A stretch of 64,000 bases of DNA, from the NCBI GenBank assembly GCA_947486785.1, contig CANKUU010000003.1:152786-216785 (forward strand). Reading direction: 5' to 3'. The notes beneath the pieces are model-generated. The model was not told the origin of the DNA and ran no database searches. It worked only from the letters and a program-made list of their open reading frames with translations. The position numbers and the translations under genes are program-made. Source of the DNA: an uncultured Flavobacteriaceae bacterium. GTDB lineage: Bacteria > Bacteroidota > Bacteroidia > Flavobacteriales > Flavobacteriaceae. The stretch's first letter is position 1, and every line of letters starts with the position of its first letter. Positions 27,323 through 39,088 of the stretch are shown here, piece by piece.

Positions 27323-28987
27323 ATGTGTGGAATTGTTTGTGCGTTTGATGTCAAGGAAAGTACTGACGTATTGCGGCCTCAGTTGCTTGAAATGTCAAAG
27401 AAAATTAGGCATAGAGGGCCAGATTGGAGTGGTGTTTATTCAAATGATAAGGCAATTTTAGCCCATGAGCGCCTAGCTATTGTTGATCCAGCTTCAGGCA
27501 AACAGCCTTTGTTGAGTCCTGATGGAAAATTAATTTTAGCAGCAAACGGTGAGATATATAATCATAGAGCGCTAAGAAAGCAATTTGAAGGATTATATGA
27601 TTTTCAAACAGAATCTGACTGTGAAGTTATTTTAGCCTTATATCAAAAAAAAGGAACTTCTTTCTTAGATGAGATGAATGGCATTTTTGGTTTTAGTATT
27701 TATGATGCAGAAAAAGATGAATATTTTATTGCTCGTGATCATATGGGGATAATTCCATTATACATGGGTTGGGATCAAAACGGAACCTTTTATGTAGCAT
27801 CAGAATTAAAAGCTTTAGAAGGCATTTGCACCAAAATAGAGTTGTTTCCTCCGGGGCATTATTTACATAGTTCAGATGGAGAATTAAAAAAATGGTATTC
27901 TCGTGATTGGATGGAGTATGATGCCGTAAAAGAAAATGAAACAAGTATACAAGAAATTAAGGAAGCGCTCGAGGCTGCTGTTCACAGGCAATTAATGTCT
28001 GATGTACCTTATGGTGTATTATTATCTGGCGGTTTAGATTCGTCTGTAACATCTGCAATTGCAAAAAAGTATGCTACCAAAAGAATAGAATCAGGTGATA
28101 CAGCCGATGCTTGGTATCCTCAATTACATTCATTTTCAGTAGGTTTAGAAGGTTCGCCTGATTTAGCTGCAGCAAAAAAAGTAGCAGATCATATTGGTAC
28201 CGTACATCACGAAATTAAATTTACAATTCAAGAAGGTTTAGATGCGATTAAAGATGTCATCTATAATTTAGAGACCTATGATATAACCACTATACGTGCA
28301 TCTACCCCTATGTATTTGATGGCAAGAGTAATTAAGTCTATGGGGATAAAAATGGTTTTGTCTGGCGAAGGAGCAGACGAGTTGTTTGGTGGATATTTGT
28401 ATTTTCACAAGGCGCCTAACGATCAAGAGTTTCATGAAGAAACCGTTCGTAAATTAAGTAAACTTCATATGTATGATTGTTTACGTGCGAATAAATCACT
28501 CGCAGCATGGGGTATAGAAGGGCGCGTACCATTCTTAGATAAAGAATTTATAGATGTTGCTATGCGTATCAATCCAAAAGATAAAATGATTAACGGAGAG
28601 CGCATGGAGAAATGGGTAGTTCGTAAAGCTTTTGAAGAAATGTTGCCTGAAAGTGTTGCCTGGCGCCAAAAAGAACAATTTTCAGATGGTGTAGGTTACA
28701 GTTGGATTGACACCTTAAAAGAAGTAGTAGAGTCAGAGGTGTCAGATGAGCAACTGGCAAATGCAAAGTTTAGATTCTCATTACAAACGCCTACATCAAA
28801 AGAAGAGTTTTATTATCGTTCAATTTTTGAGCAACATTTTCCATCTGATGCTGCGGCCTTATGTGTACCCCAAGAAGCATCAGTTGCTTGCAGTACCCAA
28901 ATCGCATTAGATTGGGACGAGGCCTTTAAAAACATGAATGACCCTTCAGGTAGAGCTGTTGCTAATGTGCATACAGAAGCGTATTAA
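27323..28987 (+). CDS. asnB: Glutamine-hydrolysing asparagine synthase B
   Basis: The 554-aa enzyme starts MCGIV, where Cys2 is the glutaminase nucleophile after Met removal. An N-terminal Ntn glutaminase domain (RHRGPDWSG, NGEIYNH) is followed by an ATP-pyrophosphatase synthetase domain with SGGLDS (235-240) and SGEGADELFGGY. It makes asparagine from aspartate, glutamine and ATP. Length matches E. coli AsnB. A near-consensus promoter box (TA-N3-TTTG, TAATATTTG) lies about 35 bases upstream. Confidence 0.97.
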   Translation: MCGIVCAFDVKESTDVLRPQLLEMSKKIRHRGPDWSGVYSNDKAILAHERLAIVDPASGKQPLLSPDGKLILAANGEIYNHRALRKQFEGLYDFQTESDCEVILALYQKKGTSFLDEMNGIFGFSIYDAEKDEYFIARDHMGIIPLYMGWDQNGTFYVASELKALEGICTKIELFPPGHYLHSSDGELKKWYSRDWMEYDAVKENETSIQEIKEALEAAVHRQLMSDVPYGVLLSGGLDSSVTSAIAKKYATKRIESGDTADAWYPQLHSFSVGLEGSPDLAAAKKVADHIGTVHHEIKFTIQEGLDAIKDVIYNLETYDITTIRASTPMYLMARVIKSMGIKMVLSGEGADELFGGYLYFHKAPNDQEFHEETVRKLSKLHMYDCLRANKSLAAWGIEGRVPFLDKEFIDVAMRINPKDKMINGERMEKWVVRKAFEEMLPESVAWRQKEQFSDGVGYSWIDTLKEVVESEVSDEQLANAKFRFSLQTPTSKEEFYYRSIFEQHFPSDAAALCVPQEASVACSTQIALDWDEAFKNMNDPSGRAVANVHTEAY

Positions 28988-29064
28988 AAGCCTTTTTCGA
29001 TTAATAAAGGAGTTTGCTGAATAAAATTAGATGATTTTATTGGTCTCAAAAGATAGTTAAAACT

Positions 29065-29080
29065 ATGCACTTTAGTGCAT
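29065..29080 (+). repeat. Left-end hairpin of the IS200-type element
   Basis: Perfect 7-bp arms (ATGCACT/AGTGCAT) around TT. The core ACTTTAGT recurs in the right hairpin. Confidence 0.75.
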
Positions 29081-29117
29081 CTCGCTTTAGCTTCTAAAAA
29101 GACCTACTTTTGCTATT

Positions 29118-29549
29118 ATGTCAGAACAAAGGGTAAATGGACATACAGTATCTCGATTGACGGTTCATATTGTATGGAGTACAAAATATCGTTATTCTGT
29201 ATTAACAGGAGATATTCAAAAACGTTGTCGTTCAGTTCTAATCGAAGTGTGCGATGCCGAGGGTGTTAATATTATGAAGGGAGTTGTAAGCAAGGACCAT
29301 GTTCATATGCATTTAGAGTATCGCCCTTCAGAGGATATTAGTGGTTTTGTTAAAAAGTTAAAAGGGAGAAGCTCGAGAAAACTTCAGCAAGAATTTCCAG
29401 AACTGAAGAAAAAATATTGGGGCAGACATTTCTGGGCAATAGGTTTTGGTTGTTGGAGTACGGGCAATATAACAGATAAAATAGTTAACGAGTATTTGGA
29501 ACATCATCGCAAATCATGTAACGATACTGATAAGTTTATATTAGAGTAG
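29118..29549 (+). CDS. tnpA: IS200/IS605-family Y1 transposase TnpA
   Basis: The 143-aa protein is the normal size for IS200 TnpA. It has the HUH metal site in HVHMH (His61, His63) and the catalytic tyrosine at about residue 126 in NEYLEHH. The N-terminal strand VHIVWSTKYR is typical. The enzyme cuts and joins single-stranded DNA at hairpin ends. The ATG at 29118 lies downstream of the left hairpin; a different frame starting at 29075 is spurious. Confidence 0.93.
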   Translation: MSEQRVNGHTVSRLTVHIVWSTKYRYSVLTGDIQKRCRSVLIEVCDAEGVNIMKGVVSKDHVHMHLEYRPSEDISGFVKKLKGRSSRKLQQEFPELKKKYWGRHFWAIGFGCWSTGNITDKIVNEYLEHHRKSCNDTDKFILE

Positions 29550-29581
29550 TTGTTGAGTAGTGCTAACTTTAGTTGGGTTTA

Positions 29582-29612
29582 AAAACCTATGGTACTTTAG
29601 TCCATAGTGGTT
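29582..29612 (+). repeat. Right-end hairpin of the IS200-type element
   Basis: AAACC-TATGG ... CCATA-gt-GGTTT forms an imperfect stem around TACTTTAGT. It lies 33 bases after the tnpA stop and shares the ACTTTAGT core with the left hairpin. Confidence 0.7.
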
Positions 29613-31917
<2,305 letters not shown>

Positions 31918-31952
31918 CCATTAAATTTTCTTAAGAGCTATATCATAATAAT

Positions 31953-31986
31953 AAAAAACGCCTTCGAATTTCGAAGGCGTTTTTTA
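31953..31986. terminator. Bidirectional terminator after gyrB
   Basis: AAAAAACGCCTTCGA (31953-31967) pairs with TCGAAGGCGTTTTT (31971-31984) around a short loop. Symmetric A and T runs let it serve gyrB and the converging lipoprotein gene. Confidence 0.92.
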
Positions 31987-32042
31987 TTATTTTATAAATT
32001 TAAAGACGGGTTTAAAATAAAATCTATTTGGCTTTCATAATT

Positions 32043-32417
32043 TTACTCTCTTTCCGCTAACGAATTTCCGCTGTTGTCTTCAAGCAGTTCCATTTTGTCA
32101 TGCTTCGCAATATGAACAATGTCGTCTGGCTTATTTTCTAAACCAGGATAGGATATTATATAGTCGCCGTTAACAGTTTTCCAACTAAAATCTGTTATTA
32201 CCTCTAATTCGTCATTTTGATATCTATGATGTCTTCCTAAATAAGCATCGTTAAAGATCCATTCTGTTCGTACATGCGTTTCTGAACTTTTACCAGTATA
32301 TTGAACTTCTTCATGTGACCATATTCCGATAACTGGATCATTGTTTTCTGGTATTTCTGAGCAATTGCTAACTAGTAGGATAGCTACAATTGCTAAAAAA
32401 GAATACATCTTTTTCAT
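32043..32417 (-). CDS. Small lipoprotein of unknown function
   Basis: The 124-aa product has a lipoprotein signal with lipobox LVSN-C19. The mature part begins with DPVIGIWSHEEVQY and continues with alternating beta strands (TEWIFNDAYLGRHHRY, ITDFSWKTVNGDYII), resembling lipocalin-like small lipoproteins of Bacteroidota. No enzymatic motif is seen. It is a single gene facing gyrB. Confidence 0.72.
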   Translation of the reverse strand: MKKMYSFLAIVAILLVSNCSEIPENNDPVIGIWSHEEVQYTGKSSETHVRTEWIFNDAYLGRHHRYQNDELEVITDFSWKTVNGDYIISYPGLENKPDDIVHIAKHDKMELLEDNSGNSLAERE

Positions 32418-32618
32418 ATGGCTAATGTTTTAAGATTTAGGACATTACTGAGGCTATAACGCTCATTTTTAAACCGGTATTGTTAAAATTCGACAAACGA
32501 CTTAATAATTTTGTTTTGTTCGATGAACTGTATTGGTTTTTGCTAAAAGTGGTATTTTAACGATCATTTTTATGATGATTAAAGTTCAATTCATCGATAT
32601 TTTTATTTTAAGAATTCG

Positions 32619-32626
32619 TATTTTTG
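32619..32626 (+). promoter_or_regulatory. Putative -7 promoter element of mdh
   Basis: TATTTTTG matches TAnnTTTG, 28 bases before the mdh ATG. Confidence 0.55.
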
Positions 32627-32654
32627 TGACACTTTTAAACTAAAAATAAAACAT

Positions 32655-33581
32655 ATGAAGGTTACCGTAGTAGGGGCAGGTGCAGTTGGCGCCAGCTGTG
32701 CAGAATACATTGCTATAAAAAATTTCGCTTCCGAAGTAGTTTTGGTTGATATTAAAGAAGGCTATGCTGAAGGTAAGGCCATGGACCTTATGCAAACGGC
32801 TTCGTTGAATGGTTTTGATACAAAAATAACGGGTGCAACAAATGATTATTCTAAGACCGCAGGTAGTGATATTGCGGTAATCACATCAGGTATACCAAGA
32901 AAACCTGGTATGACTCGTGATGAGCTAATCGGTATTAATGCCGGAATTGTTAAAACGGTTTCTTCTAGTTTAATTGAGCATTCGCCAAATGTAATTTTAA
33001 TTGTAGTGAGTAATCCAATGGATACCATGACTTACTTAATTCACAAAACTACAGGCTTAGCAAAAAATAGAATAATTGGTATGGGAGGTGCATTAGATAG
33101 TGCGCGCTTTAAATATCGTTTAGCAGAAGCTATGGAAGCTCCCATCTCTGATGTTGATGGTATGGTTATTGGCGGGCATAGTGATAAAGGTATGGTGCCT
33201 TTAACATCGCATGCCACTAGAAATAGTATTCGTGTTTCAGAATTTTTATCGCCAGAACGATTAGAGCAAGTTGCTGCTGATACCAAAGTTGGTGGTGCTA
33301 CCTTAACTGGTTTGCTAGGTACAAGTGCTTGGTATGCGCCAGGGGCTGCTGTGTCTGCGTTAGTTCAGGCTATAGCATGTGATCAGAAAAAAATGTTTCC
33401 ATGCTCAACATTTTTAGAGGGCGAATATGGTTTAAATGACATATGTATTGGGGTGCCTGTAATTTTAGGTAAGAATGGTATTGAGCAAATAGTTGATATT
33501 CCTTTAAGTGCTGCTGAGAAAGAAAAAATGCAAGAAAGTGCAGTAGGCGTATCTAAAACTAATGACTTATTAGAATTATAG
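32655..33581 (+). CDS. mdh: NAD-dependent malate dehydrogenase
   Basis: The 308-aa enzyme has the Rossmann motif GAGAVGAS (7-14), Asp32 for NAD ribose binding, substrate-loop Arg82 and Arg88 (PRKPGMTRDE), and catalytic His175 in GGHSDKGMVP. Arg82 in the loop indicates malate rather than lactate specificity. It interconverts malate and oxaloacetate in the TCA cycle. It has its own promoter and terminator. Confidence 0.96.
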   Translation: MKVTVVGAGAVGASCAEYIAIKNFASEVVLVDIKEGYAEGKAMDLMQTASLNGFDTKITGATNDYSKTAGSDIAVITSGIPRKPGMTRDELIGINAGIVKTVSSSLIEHSPNVILIVVSNPMDTMTYLIHKTTGLAKNRIIGMGGALDSARFKYRLAEAMEAPISDVDGMVIGGHSDKGMVPLTSHATRNSIRVSEFLSPERLEQVAADTKVGGATLTGLLGTSAWYAPGAAVSALVQAIACDQKKMFPCSTFLEGEYGLNDICIGVPVILGKNGIEQIVDIPLSAAEKEKMQESAVGVSKTNDLLEL

Positions 33582-33595
33582 TTTTTTTACTAAAT

Positions 33596-33628
33596 ACCCC
33601 TTTGTGAGCATTTTCAAAGGGGTTTTTA
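33596..33628 (+). terminator. Rho-independent terminator of mdh
   Basis: ACCCCTTTG (33596-33604) pairs with CAAAGGGGT (33615-33623), followed by a T run; it begins 15 bases after the stop. Confidence 0.88.
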
Positions 33629-33725
33629 TGTTTAAAATAGTAATTATTAGTGCTTTTTAAGTCTGTTTTTATCTTAAGAGGAGTATTTCTGTGTAATATT
33701 ATTGCTAATTCCTACAGGAAAATCA

Positions 33726-33733
33726 TATATTTG
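33726..33733 (+). promoter_or_regulatory. Putative -7 promoter element of secDF
   Basis: TATATTTG matches TAnnTTTG, 40 bases before the secDF ATG. Confidence 0.55.
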
Positions 33734-33772
33734 CAGGCTGTTAGAAAAACCATCAAAGAAATTTCATAATCG

Positions 33773-36742
33773 ATGCAAAATAAAGGACTTATAAAGCTTT
33801 TTGCTTTCTTGTTTGGACTAGTTAGTATCTATCAACTATCCTTCACGTTTATTACTAATAAGGTTGAAAAAGAGGCAGAAAAACATGTTTCTAATTTACT
33901 TTCTTCCTCTGAAGAGCTTAGAGCTACGGCCGATAAAGATGAGCTAATAGTAAGGTACCTAGACTCCATAGGTAAAGTCTCTCAGTTTGGTTACACAACC
34001 TATAATGAGGCTAAGAAAAAACAACTAAATAAAGGGCTTGACCTTGAAGGCGGTATTAACGTAACGCTTCAAATATCAATAAAGGATATTTTAAGAGGTC
34101 TAGCAGATAAATCAAAAAATCCGGTTTTCGAGAAAGCTTTAGCGGATGCCGATGAACTCTCAAAAAATAGTGATGATACCTATTTAGATTTGTTTTTTGA
34201 GGCTTTTGATAAGGTTAAAGGAGATCAAAAATTAGCATCCCCAGATATTTTTGCAAATAAAGGACTAAGCGAGGAAATTAATTTCGAGATGACGGATGAT
34301 CAGGTGAAACCTATCCTTCGTACAAAAATCGATGAAGCCATCGTTTCAGCTTTTGAAGTTTTACGTGAACGTATTGATGGTTTCGGAGTTACACAGCCAA
34401 ACATTCAGCGTTTAGGAAATTCAGGTCGTGTGCTAATTGAGCTGCCTGGTGCAAAAGATGTTAAACGTGCTTTAGAATTGGTTTCGAAAACGGCACAGTT
34501 GGAATTTTGGGAAACTTGGGAACAAAATAACCCCAGCTTTCAAACTTTCATTGTTCAAGCAAATGAGAAATTAAAAACCTTAGTTGATACTTCAAAGGAA
34601 GTTGAAAAGCCAGTAAAAGAGGCTACTGAATTAGATTCGTTACTTTCTGATGTAACTGCCGATTCTTTAGATGTAGCGGCTCAGATAAATCCACTATTCG
34701 ATAAATTATTACCACCAAATCCAAACGGTAATGCTTTGTTTAGAGCTTCAGTAAAAGATACTGCTGCGATTAATAGTTATTTAAAAATGCCTGAAATTCT
34801 GCGTTTACTTCCAGCAGATGTTCAATTTACTAAATTTGCTTGGGAACGTCCATCATCAGAAGATGTAGAGGTAATCGACTTATATGCCCTAAAGTCTAAC
34901 AGATTAAACGAGCCAAGAATTAGTGGTGATGTAGTTAGCGATGCTAGAGATACTTTCGAGAACGGAAAGCCAGCGATAAGTATGAGCATGAATACAAGAG
35001 GCTCTAAAGAATGGCAAAAATTAACTAGCGATGCCAATTTAAATAACACAGGTATTGCAGTTGTTTTAGATAACAAAGTTTATACTGCTCCAGGATGTTC
35101 TGTTGTAGGTGGTATTTCTGGAGGTGGAACTTCTATTACAGGTACATTTACAATTGCTGAAACTAAAGATATTGCAAATGTTTTAAGAGCGGGTAAGTTG
35201 CCAGCTCGAGCAGAAATTATACAGTCGGAGATTGTAGGTCCATCGCTAGGTCAAGAGGCGATTGATAGCGGTTTAATGTCTTTTATTATTGCCATGTTAA
35301 TTGTTTTAGTGTGGATGTTTTTCTATTATGGTACAGCTGGTATCTTTGCTGATATAGCATTGCTCTTAAATATTTTACTCATTTTTGGTGTTCTTACAAG
35401 TATTGACGCCGTTTTAACACTTCCTGGCATTGCAGGTATTGTTTTGACAATAGGTATGTCGGTTGATGCCAATGTACTTATTTTTGAACGAATTAAAGAA
35501 GAGCTTAAAAAAGGTAAAGGAAAAAGTAAAGCAGTCGCAGACGGATTTAGCAATGCACTTTCTTCTATTTTAGATGCCAACATTACAACCGGACTTACTG
35601 CTTTAATTCTTTTTGTATTTGGTTCTGGGCCCATTAAAGGGTTCGCGACTACCTTATTAATAGGTATTTTAACCTCTTTGTTTACGGCGATTTTTATAAC
35701 AAGGCTACTAGTAGATTGGTATTTAGAAGGTAGAGAAAGAAGATTAGATTTTTCAACAGGATTGACTAAAAATCTTTTCCAAAATATCAATATAAATTTC
35801 TTAGCTAAGCGTAAAATCGCTTACATTTTTTCTGCTATATTGGTAGGTGTTGGCTTATTCTCTTTAATAACTAATGGTTTACAGCAAGGAGTAGATTTTG
35901 TAGGAGGACGGTCGTATCAAGTTCGTTTTGAAAAGCAAGTTAACCCATCTGAAATTGCATCAGAGTTAAATGATGTTTTTGGTAGTGGCACTAATGTTAA
36001 AACTTTTGGAGAAACAAACCAGATAAAAATTACAACACCTTATAAGGTAGATGTTGAAGGAATTGAAGTAGATAATGAAATACAGGATAAACTTTATGAA
36101 TCGCTTCAAAAATATCTTCCTGCAGAAACAACTAAAGAAGATTTTATAGTAGGCAGCGATACAAAAGCAATTGGTATAATGTCATCTGTTAAGGTTGGGC
36201 CAACCATTGCAGATGATATTAAGAACAACGCGTTTTTAGCAATTATTGGATCATTAGCCGTTGTGTTCTTATACATTTTATTACGTTTTCGCAAGTGGCA
36301 GTTCTCTTTGGGGGCGGTTACTGCAGTTTTCCATGACGTATTAATTGTTTTAGGTATATTCTCAATTTTTGGTAAAATTATGCCGTTTAACATGGAAATT
36401 GATCAAGCATTTATTGCTGCGATACTTACTGTAATTGGGTATTCATTAAACGATACCGTAGTAGTTTTTGACCGTATTAGAGAAATTATAGGTGAAAAAG
36501 GATGGCGTAACGGTGAAAACGTCAATTTTGCATTAAATAGCACGTTGAGTAGAACTCTAAATACGTCTTTAACCACTTTGGTTGTATTGTTGGCCATATT
36601 CGTTTTTGGCGGTGAATCGCTCAGAGGATTTATGTTTGCTATGATTATTGGTATTGTAGTAGGTACTTACTCATCTTTATTCATTGCAACACCAGTGATG
36701 TTCGACTTTTTAAAGAAAAGTGTCAAAGACGATGTAAAATAA
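33773..36742 (+). CDS. secDF: Fused protein translocase subunit SecDF
   Basis: The 989-aa fusion carries a SecD half, with the first membrane segment near 8-27, NKGLDLEGGINVTLQ, a long periplasmic P1 domain including ERIDGFGVTQPNIQRLG, and a membrane block with GMSVDANVLIFERI. The SecF half has GVDFVGGRSYQVRF and GYSLNDTVVVFDRIRE. SecDF uses the proton gradient to pull secreted proteins through SecYEG. An extended region about 285-370, Ser/Asp/Val-rich, enlarges P1, as is usual in Bacteroidota. Own promoter and terminator. Confidence 0.96.
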   Translation: MQNKGLIKLFAFLFGLVSIYQLSFTFITNKVEKEAEKHVSNLLSSSEELRATADKDELIVRYLDSIGKVSQFGYTTYNEAKKKQLNKGLDLEGGINVTLQISIKDILRGLADKSKNPVFEKALADADELSKNSDDTYLDLFFEAFDKVKGDQKLASPDIFANKGLSEEINFEMTDDQVKPILRTKIDEAIVSAFEVLRERIDGFGVTQPNIQRLGNSGRVLIELPGAKDVKRALELVSKTAQLEFWETWEQNNPSFQTFIVQANEKLKTLVDTSKEVEKPVKEATELDSLLSDVTADSLDVAAQINPLFDKLLPPNPNGNALFRASVKDTAAINSYLKMPEILRLLPADVQFTKFAWERPSSEDVEVIDLYALKSNRLNEPRISGDVVSDARDTFENGKPAISMSMNTRGSKEWQKLTSDANLNNTGIAVVLDNKVYTAPGCSVVGGISGGGTSITGTFTIAETKDIANVLRAGKLPARAEIIQSEIVGPSLGQEAIDSGLMSFIIAMLIVLVWMFFYYGTAGIFADIALLLNILLIFGVLTSIDAVLTLPGIAGIVLTIGMSVDANVLIFERIKEELKKGKGKSKAVADGFSNALSSILDANITTGLTALILFVFGSGPIKGFATTLLIGILTSLFTAIFITRLLVDWYLEGRERRLDFSTGLTKNLFQNININFLAKRKIAYIFSAILVGVGLFSLITNGLQQGVDFVGGRSYQVRFEKQVNPSEIASELNDVFGSGTNVKTFGETNQIKITTPYKVDVEGIEVDNEIQDKLYESLQKYLPAETTKEDFIVGSDTKAIGIMSSVKVGPTIADDIKNNAFLAIIGSLAVVFLYILLRFRKWQFSLGAVTAVFHDVLIVLGIFSIFGKIMPFNMEIDQAFIAAILTVIGYSLNDTVVVFDRIREIIGEKGWRNGENVNFALNSTLSRTLNTSLTTLVVLLAIFVFGGESLRGFMFAMIIGIVVGTYSSLFIATPVMFDFLKKSVKDDVK

Positions 36743-36775
36743 ATGAATTAATAAGTAGATATTTAATGATATCAC

Positions 36776-36810
36776 AAAAAAGAGTCGTTCTAAAAGAGCG
36801 ACTCTTTTTT
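36776..36810 (+). terminator. Rho-independent terminator of secDF
   Basis: AAAAAAGAGTCGTTCT (36776-36791) pairs with AGAGCGACTCTTTTTT (36795-36810) with one G-U pair and a 3-base loop; it starts 34 bases after the stop. Confidence 0.9.
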
Positions 36811-36906
36811 GTTGTCATACGTTTCTGTTTGAAATTGGTAATGAATGGAAGCTATTGTAAATAACTAAGATCTCTAATTTAAAGTAGGGCTAGACTTTCG
36901 AAAGAG

Positions 36907-38139
36907 TTATAGTACTTTACCTATAGATCCTTCATTGGTCCTTTGAAGTTTGTAAACGTATTGTGGCTTTAAGCCTTCCTCTTTACGGTGCGAAACAAAA
37001 ATTGTTGCTGTATTACTTTCTTTAGCTATTTTGTTTACTAGAGCTACTAGCAGTTTTGCAGAAGAGTCATCAAGTCCTGCTGTTGGTTCATCTAATATAA
37101 GCAGTTTTGGATGTTTTATCATGGCTCTTATAGTCATTACTAAGCGTTTTTGCCCCATTGAAAGTTCATGAAATTGGGTGTCTTTATCTTTCCATAAATC
37201 AATCAATTCCAGCCATTCTTTGGTAATTCGTATTTGTGATTCAGTAGGTTTTATATAAAGGCCAACAGAATCGTTGAAGCCCGAAATAATCATAGCTTCA
37301 ATACTATGATGGCCAGTAAACTTATTCGTCATTGATGGGGTAAAATAACCAATATGTTTTTTGATATCCCAAATAGTTTCTCCGCTACCTTTCTTTTTTC
37401 CAAAGAAAAAAAGTTCTTGTCCAAATCCTTTCGAATTTTCGCCAGTAATCATAGAAAGCAAAGTTGTTTTTCCGCTGCCATTTTTACCAATTAACTGCCA
37501 AAATTCACCTTGTTTTATTTGCCAATTAATGTACTTAAGTACCTTTTTTTTACCAAAGCTAACTTGTACATCTTTAAAGTGAACAAGAACATCATCCGTT
37601 TTTGTTACAGTATCTAAAGGCAGAGGTATTTTGCCTTTAAATAGTACCGGGTATGTTGAAGCAGAAATACTTTTTAAATCTTTATGAAACTGAAGTTTGT
37701 TTTTATCTAAACTAGAAAAGTTGCTTATAAAGGGTAGCAGATCGCTTTTGCGACTTATTAATTGTATAAATGCCGTTTGGTTAGCGCGTTTTGTTAAGGT
37801 GGTTTTAAGTGCCTGTTGAGCATCACTATCTAGGTTGTCAAAAGGATTGTCGAGAATTATATAATCTACTTTGGCTTTTAGCAAATTTTTAAGCAAGGCC
37901 TTCTTTTGTTCACCGCTAGACATGGTTTGCAAGGGTTGTTCTTTATCCTTTGCAATTATTTTAGCACCATGTCGCTCTTCTTTATCGATATACTTGTCTA
38001 CAGATATTTTAGAGAATAATACGCCCTTTAAACCTTTAAAATAAGAAAGTTCCTGCGGTAGTGAGCTATTTAAAATTTGGTCAATAAGCTTTTCCTTGTT
38101 GGAATCATTTTGTATAAAAATAGCCCAATGTTGTTTCAT
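36907..38139 (-). CDS. ModF-like double ABC ATPase with a degenerate first half
   Basis: The 410-aa protein has two ABC ATPase modules and no membrane segments, like E. coli ModF but shorter. The second half is complete: Walker A GKNGSGKTT (218-226), signature LSMGQKR (326-332), Walker B LLILDEP (346-352) and His384. The first half keeps a signature (MSSGEQ, 73-78) and Walker B (YIILDNP), but Walker A is replaced by NDSNKEKL near residues 11-18, so it probably cannot bind ATP normally. Role unknown; no permease or mod operon is adjacent. Confidence 0.82.
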   Translation of the reverse strand: MKQHWAIFIQNDSNKEKLIDQILNSSLPQELSYFKGLKGVLFSKISVDKYIDKEERHGAKIIAKDKEQPLQTMSSGEQKKALLKNLLKAKVDYIILDNPFDNLDSDAQQALKTTLTKRANQTAFIQLISRKSDLLPFISNFSSLDKNKLQFHKDLKSISASTYPVLFKGKIPLPLDTVTKTDDVLVHFKDVQVSFGKKKVLKYINWQIKQGEFWQLIGKNGSGKTTLLSMITGENSKGFGQELFFFGKKKGSGETIWDIKKHIGYFTPSMTNKFTGHHSIEAMIISGFNDSVGLYIKPTESQIRITKEWLELIDLWKDKDTQFHELSMGQKRLVMTIRAMIKHPKLLILDEPTAGLDDSSAKLLVALVNKIAKESNTATIFVSHRKEEGLKPQYVYKLQRTNEGSIGKVL

Positions 38140-38573
38140 AATATGACCCTAAATAAATGAAATTGATGCAGATTATCGTTTTAGTTTTTTAAAATATATT
38201 CTGTTGGATAGCACCTCAACTGTAAAGCAATATTATTAATTTGTTTGGGATAATGTGATTATTTATATAGATTTTTTGCCAAAGCTTAGACTATGCCTAT
38301 TTAATTAGCTTCGCGAGTTTCCAGTTTATGTGAATATTAGGCTGTTTCTTATGAACAGGTACTAAAATCTTTAACACCCCTCTTTTTGGTTTATAAGTGT
38401 AAAGGCTTAAGTTTTTTCAGCTAAAGTTAAATAGCAAATTTGAGTCATAATTTTTAACCGGCGGATGTGGTTTAAAAAACGGCGCTTTAGTTTTCGAAAT
38501 TTTAAGAACTGTTTTTTCTTTTAAAAAGAACGCAATAAGTTTTTAGAATTTTACCTATTGGCTATTCTAGAAA
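38140..38573. other. Gene-free spacer
   Basis: About 430 AT-rich bases between two minus-strand genes. No frame, RNA gene or exact promoter match was found. No clear terminator for the DUF192 gene is seen. Confidence 0.4.
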
Positions 38574-39065
38574 CTAATTTTTAGTATACCTAATCTTATC
38601 TCCTACCTTTAAAAGCCATTTGTCTGCTAAACCTGCCTTAATCTCAAGAACATATTGTACGGGTACTTGAGAAGAAAGTCCCATTTCATTGTATGGTTCA
38701 GTATTTTTTTGAAAACTAGCAATTTTTAAATTTGAATCTATGTAAATAATATCTAGTGAAAATTCAGTATTCTTCATATAAAAAGAATGAAGCTGTTCGT
38801 CGGGAAAAATAAAAAACATGCCTTGATTGTCTTTCATATTTTTTCGGTACATCAGCCCCGTTTCCGTTTCATATGCATTTTCAGCAAATTCGATATCAAA
38901 TGTAGTAATTAAGGTATCTTCTTTTTGTTTGTAAATAGATAACTCTCCCTCTTTAGTAAATACAATAGGCACTTTTTTAATTATGTTTTTAGGTCTTTCT
39001 TTACAAGAATTGAATAGAATACTTGCAAGCCCCAATATTAAAAATGCCCTAAATATGTTCATCAT
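38574..39065 (-). CDS. DUF192-family lipoprotein
   Basis: The 163-aa product has a lipoprotein signal (lipobox LFNS-C) and the DUF192 core: FDIEFAENAYETETGLMYRKNM, in which TGLMYR is the family hallmark, and FYMKNTEFSLDIIYID. DUF192 proteins are small beta-barrel extracytoplasmic proteins of uncertain function. It lies 23 bases downstream of lgt, whose enzyme would lipidate it, and probably shares its transcript. Confidence 0.88.
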   Translation of the reverse strand: MMNIFRAFLILGLASILFNSCKERPKNIIKKVPIVFTKEGELSIYKQKEDTLITTFDIEFAENAYETETGLMYRKNMKDNQGMFFIFPDEQLHSFYMKNTEFSLDIIYIDSNLKIASFQKNTEPYNEMGLSSQVPVQYVLEIKAGLADKWLLKVGDKIRYTKN

Positions 39066-39088
39066 TTTTTTATGACTTATCCTAATAT

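Larger units (their letters stand above)
29065..29612 (+). mobile_element. IS200/IS605-type insertion element with hairpin ends
   Basis: A lone HUH transposase gene (29118-29549) is bracketed by palindromes. The left one is ATGCACT-TT-AGTGCAT at 29065-29080. The right one, at 29582-29612, pairs AAACC/GGTTT and TATGG/CCATA around the same ACTTTAGT core. IS200-type elements have subterminal hairpins rather than terminal inverted repeats and no target duplication, so the exact ends cannot be fixed from this copy alone. No tnpB is present. All motifs appear intact. Confidence 0.8.

Noticed and set aside
29075..29269. 64-codon frame ahead of tnpA
   Set aside because: It overlaps the left hairpin and tnpA in another frame; only the tnpA frame carries transposase motifs.
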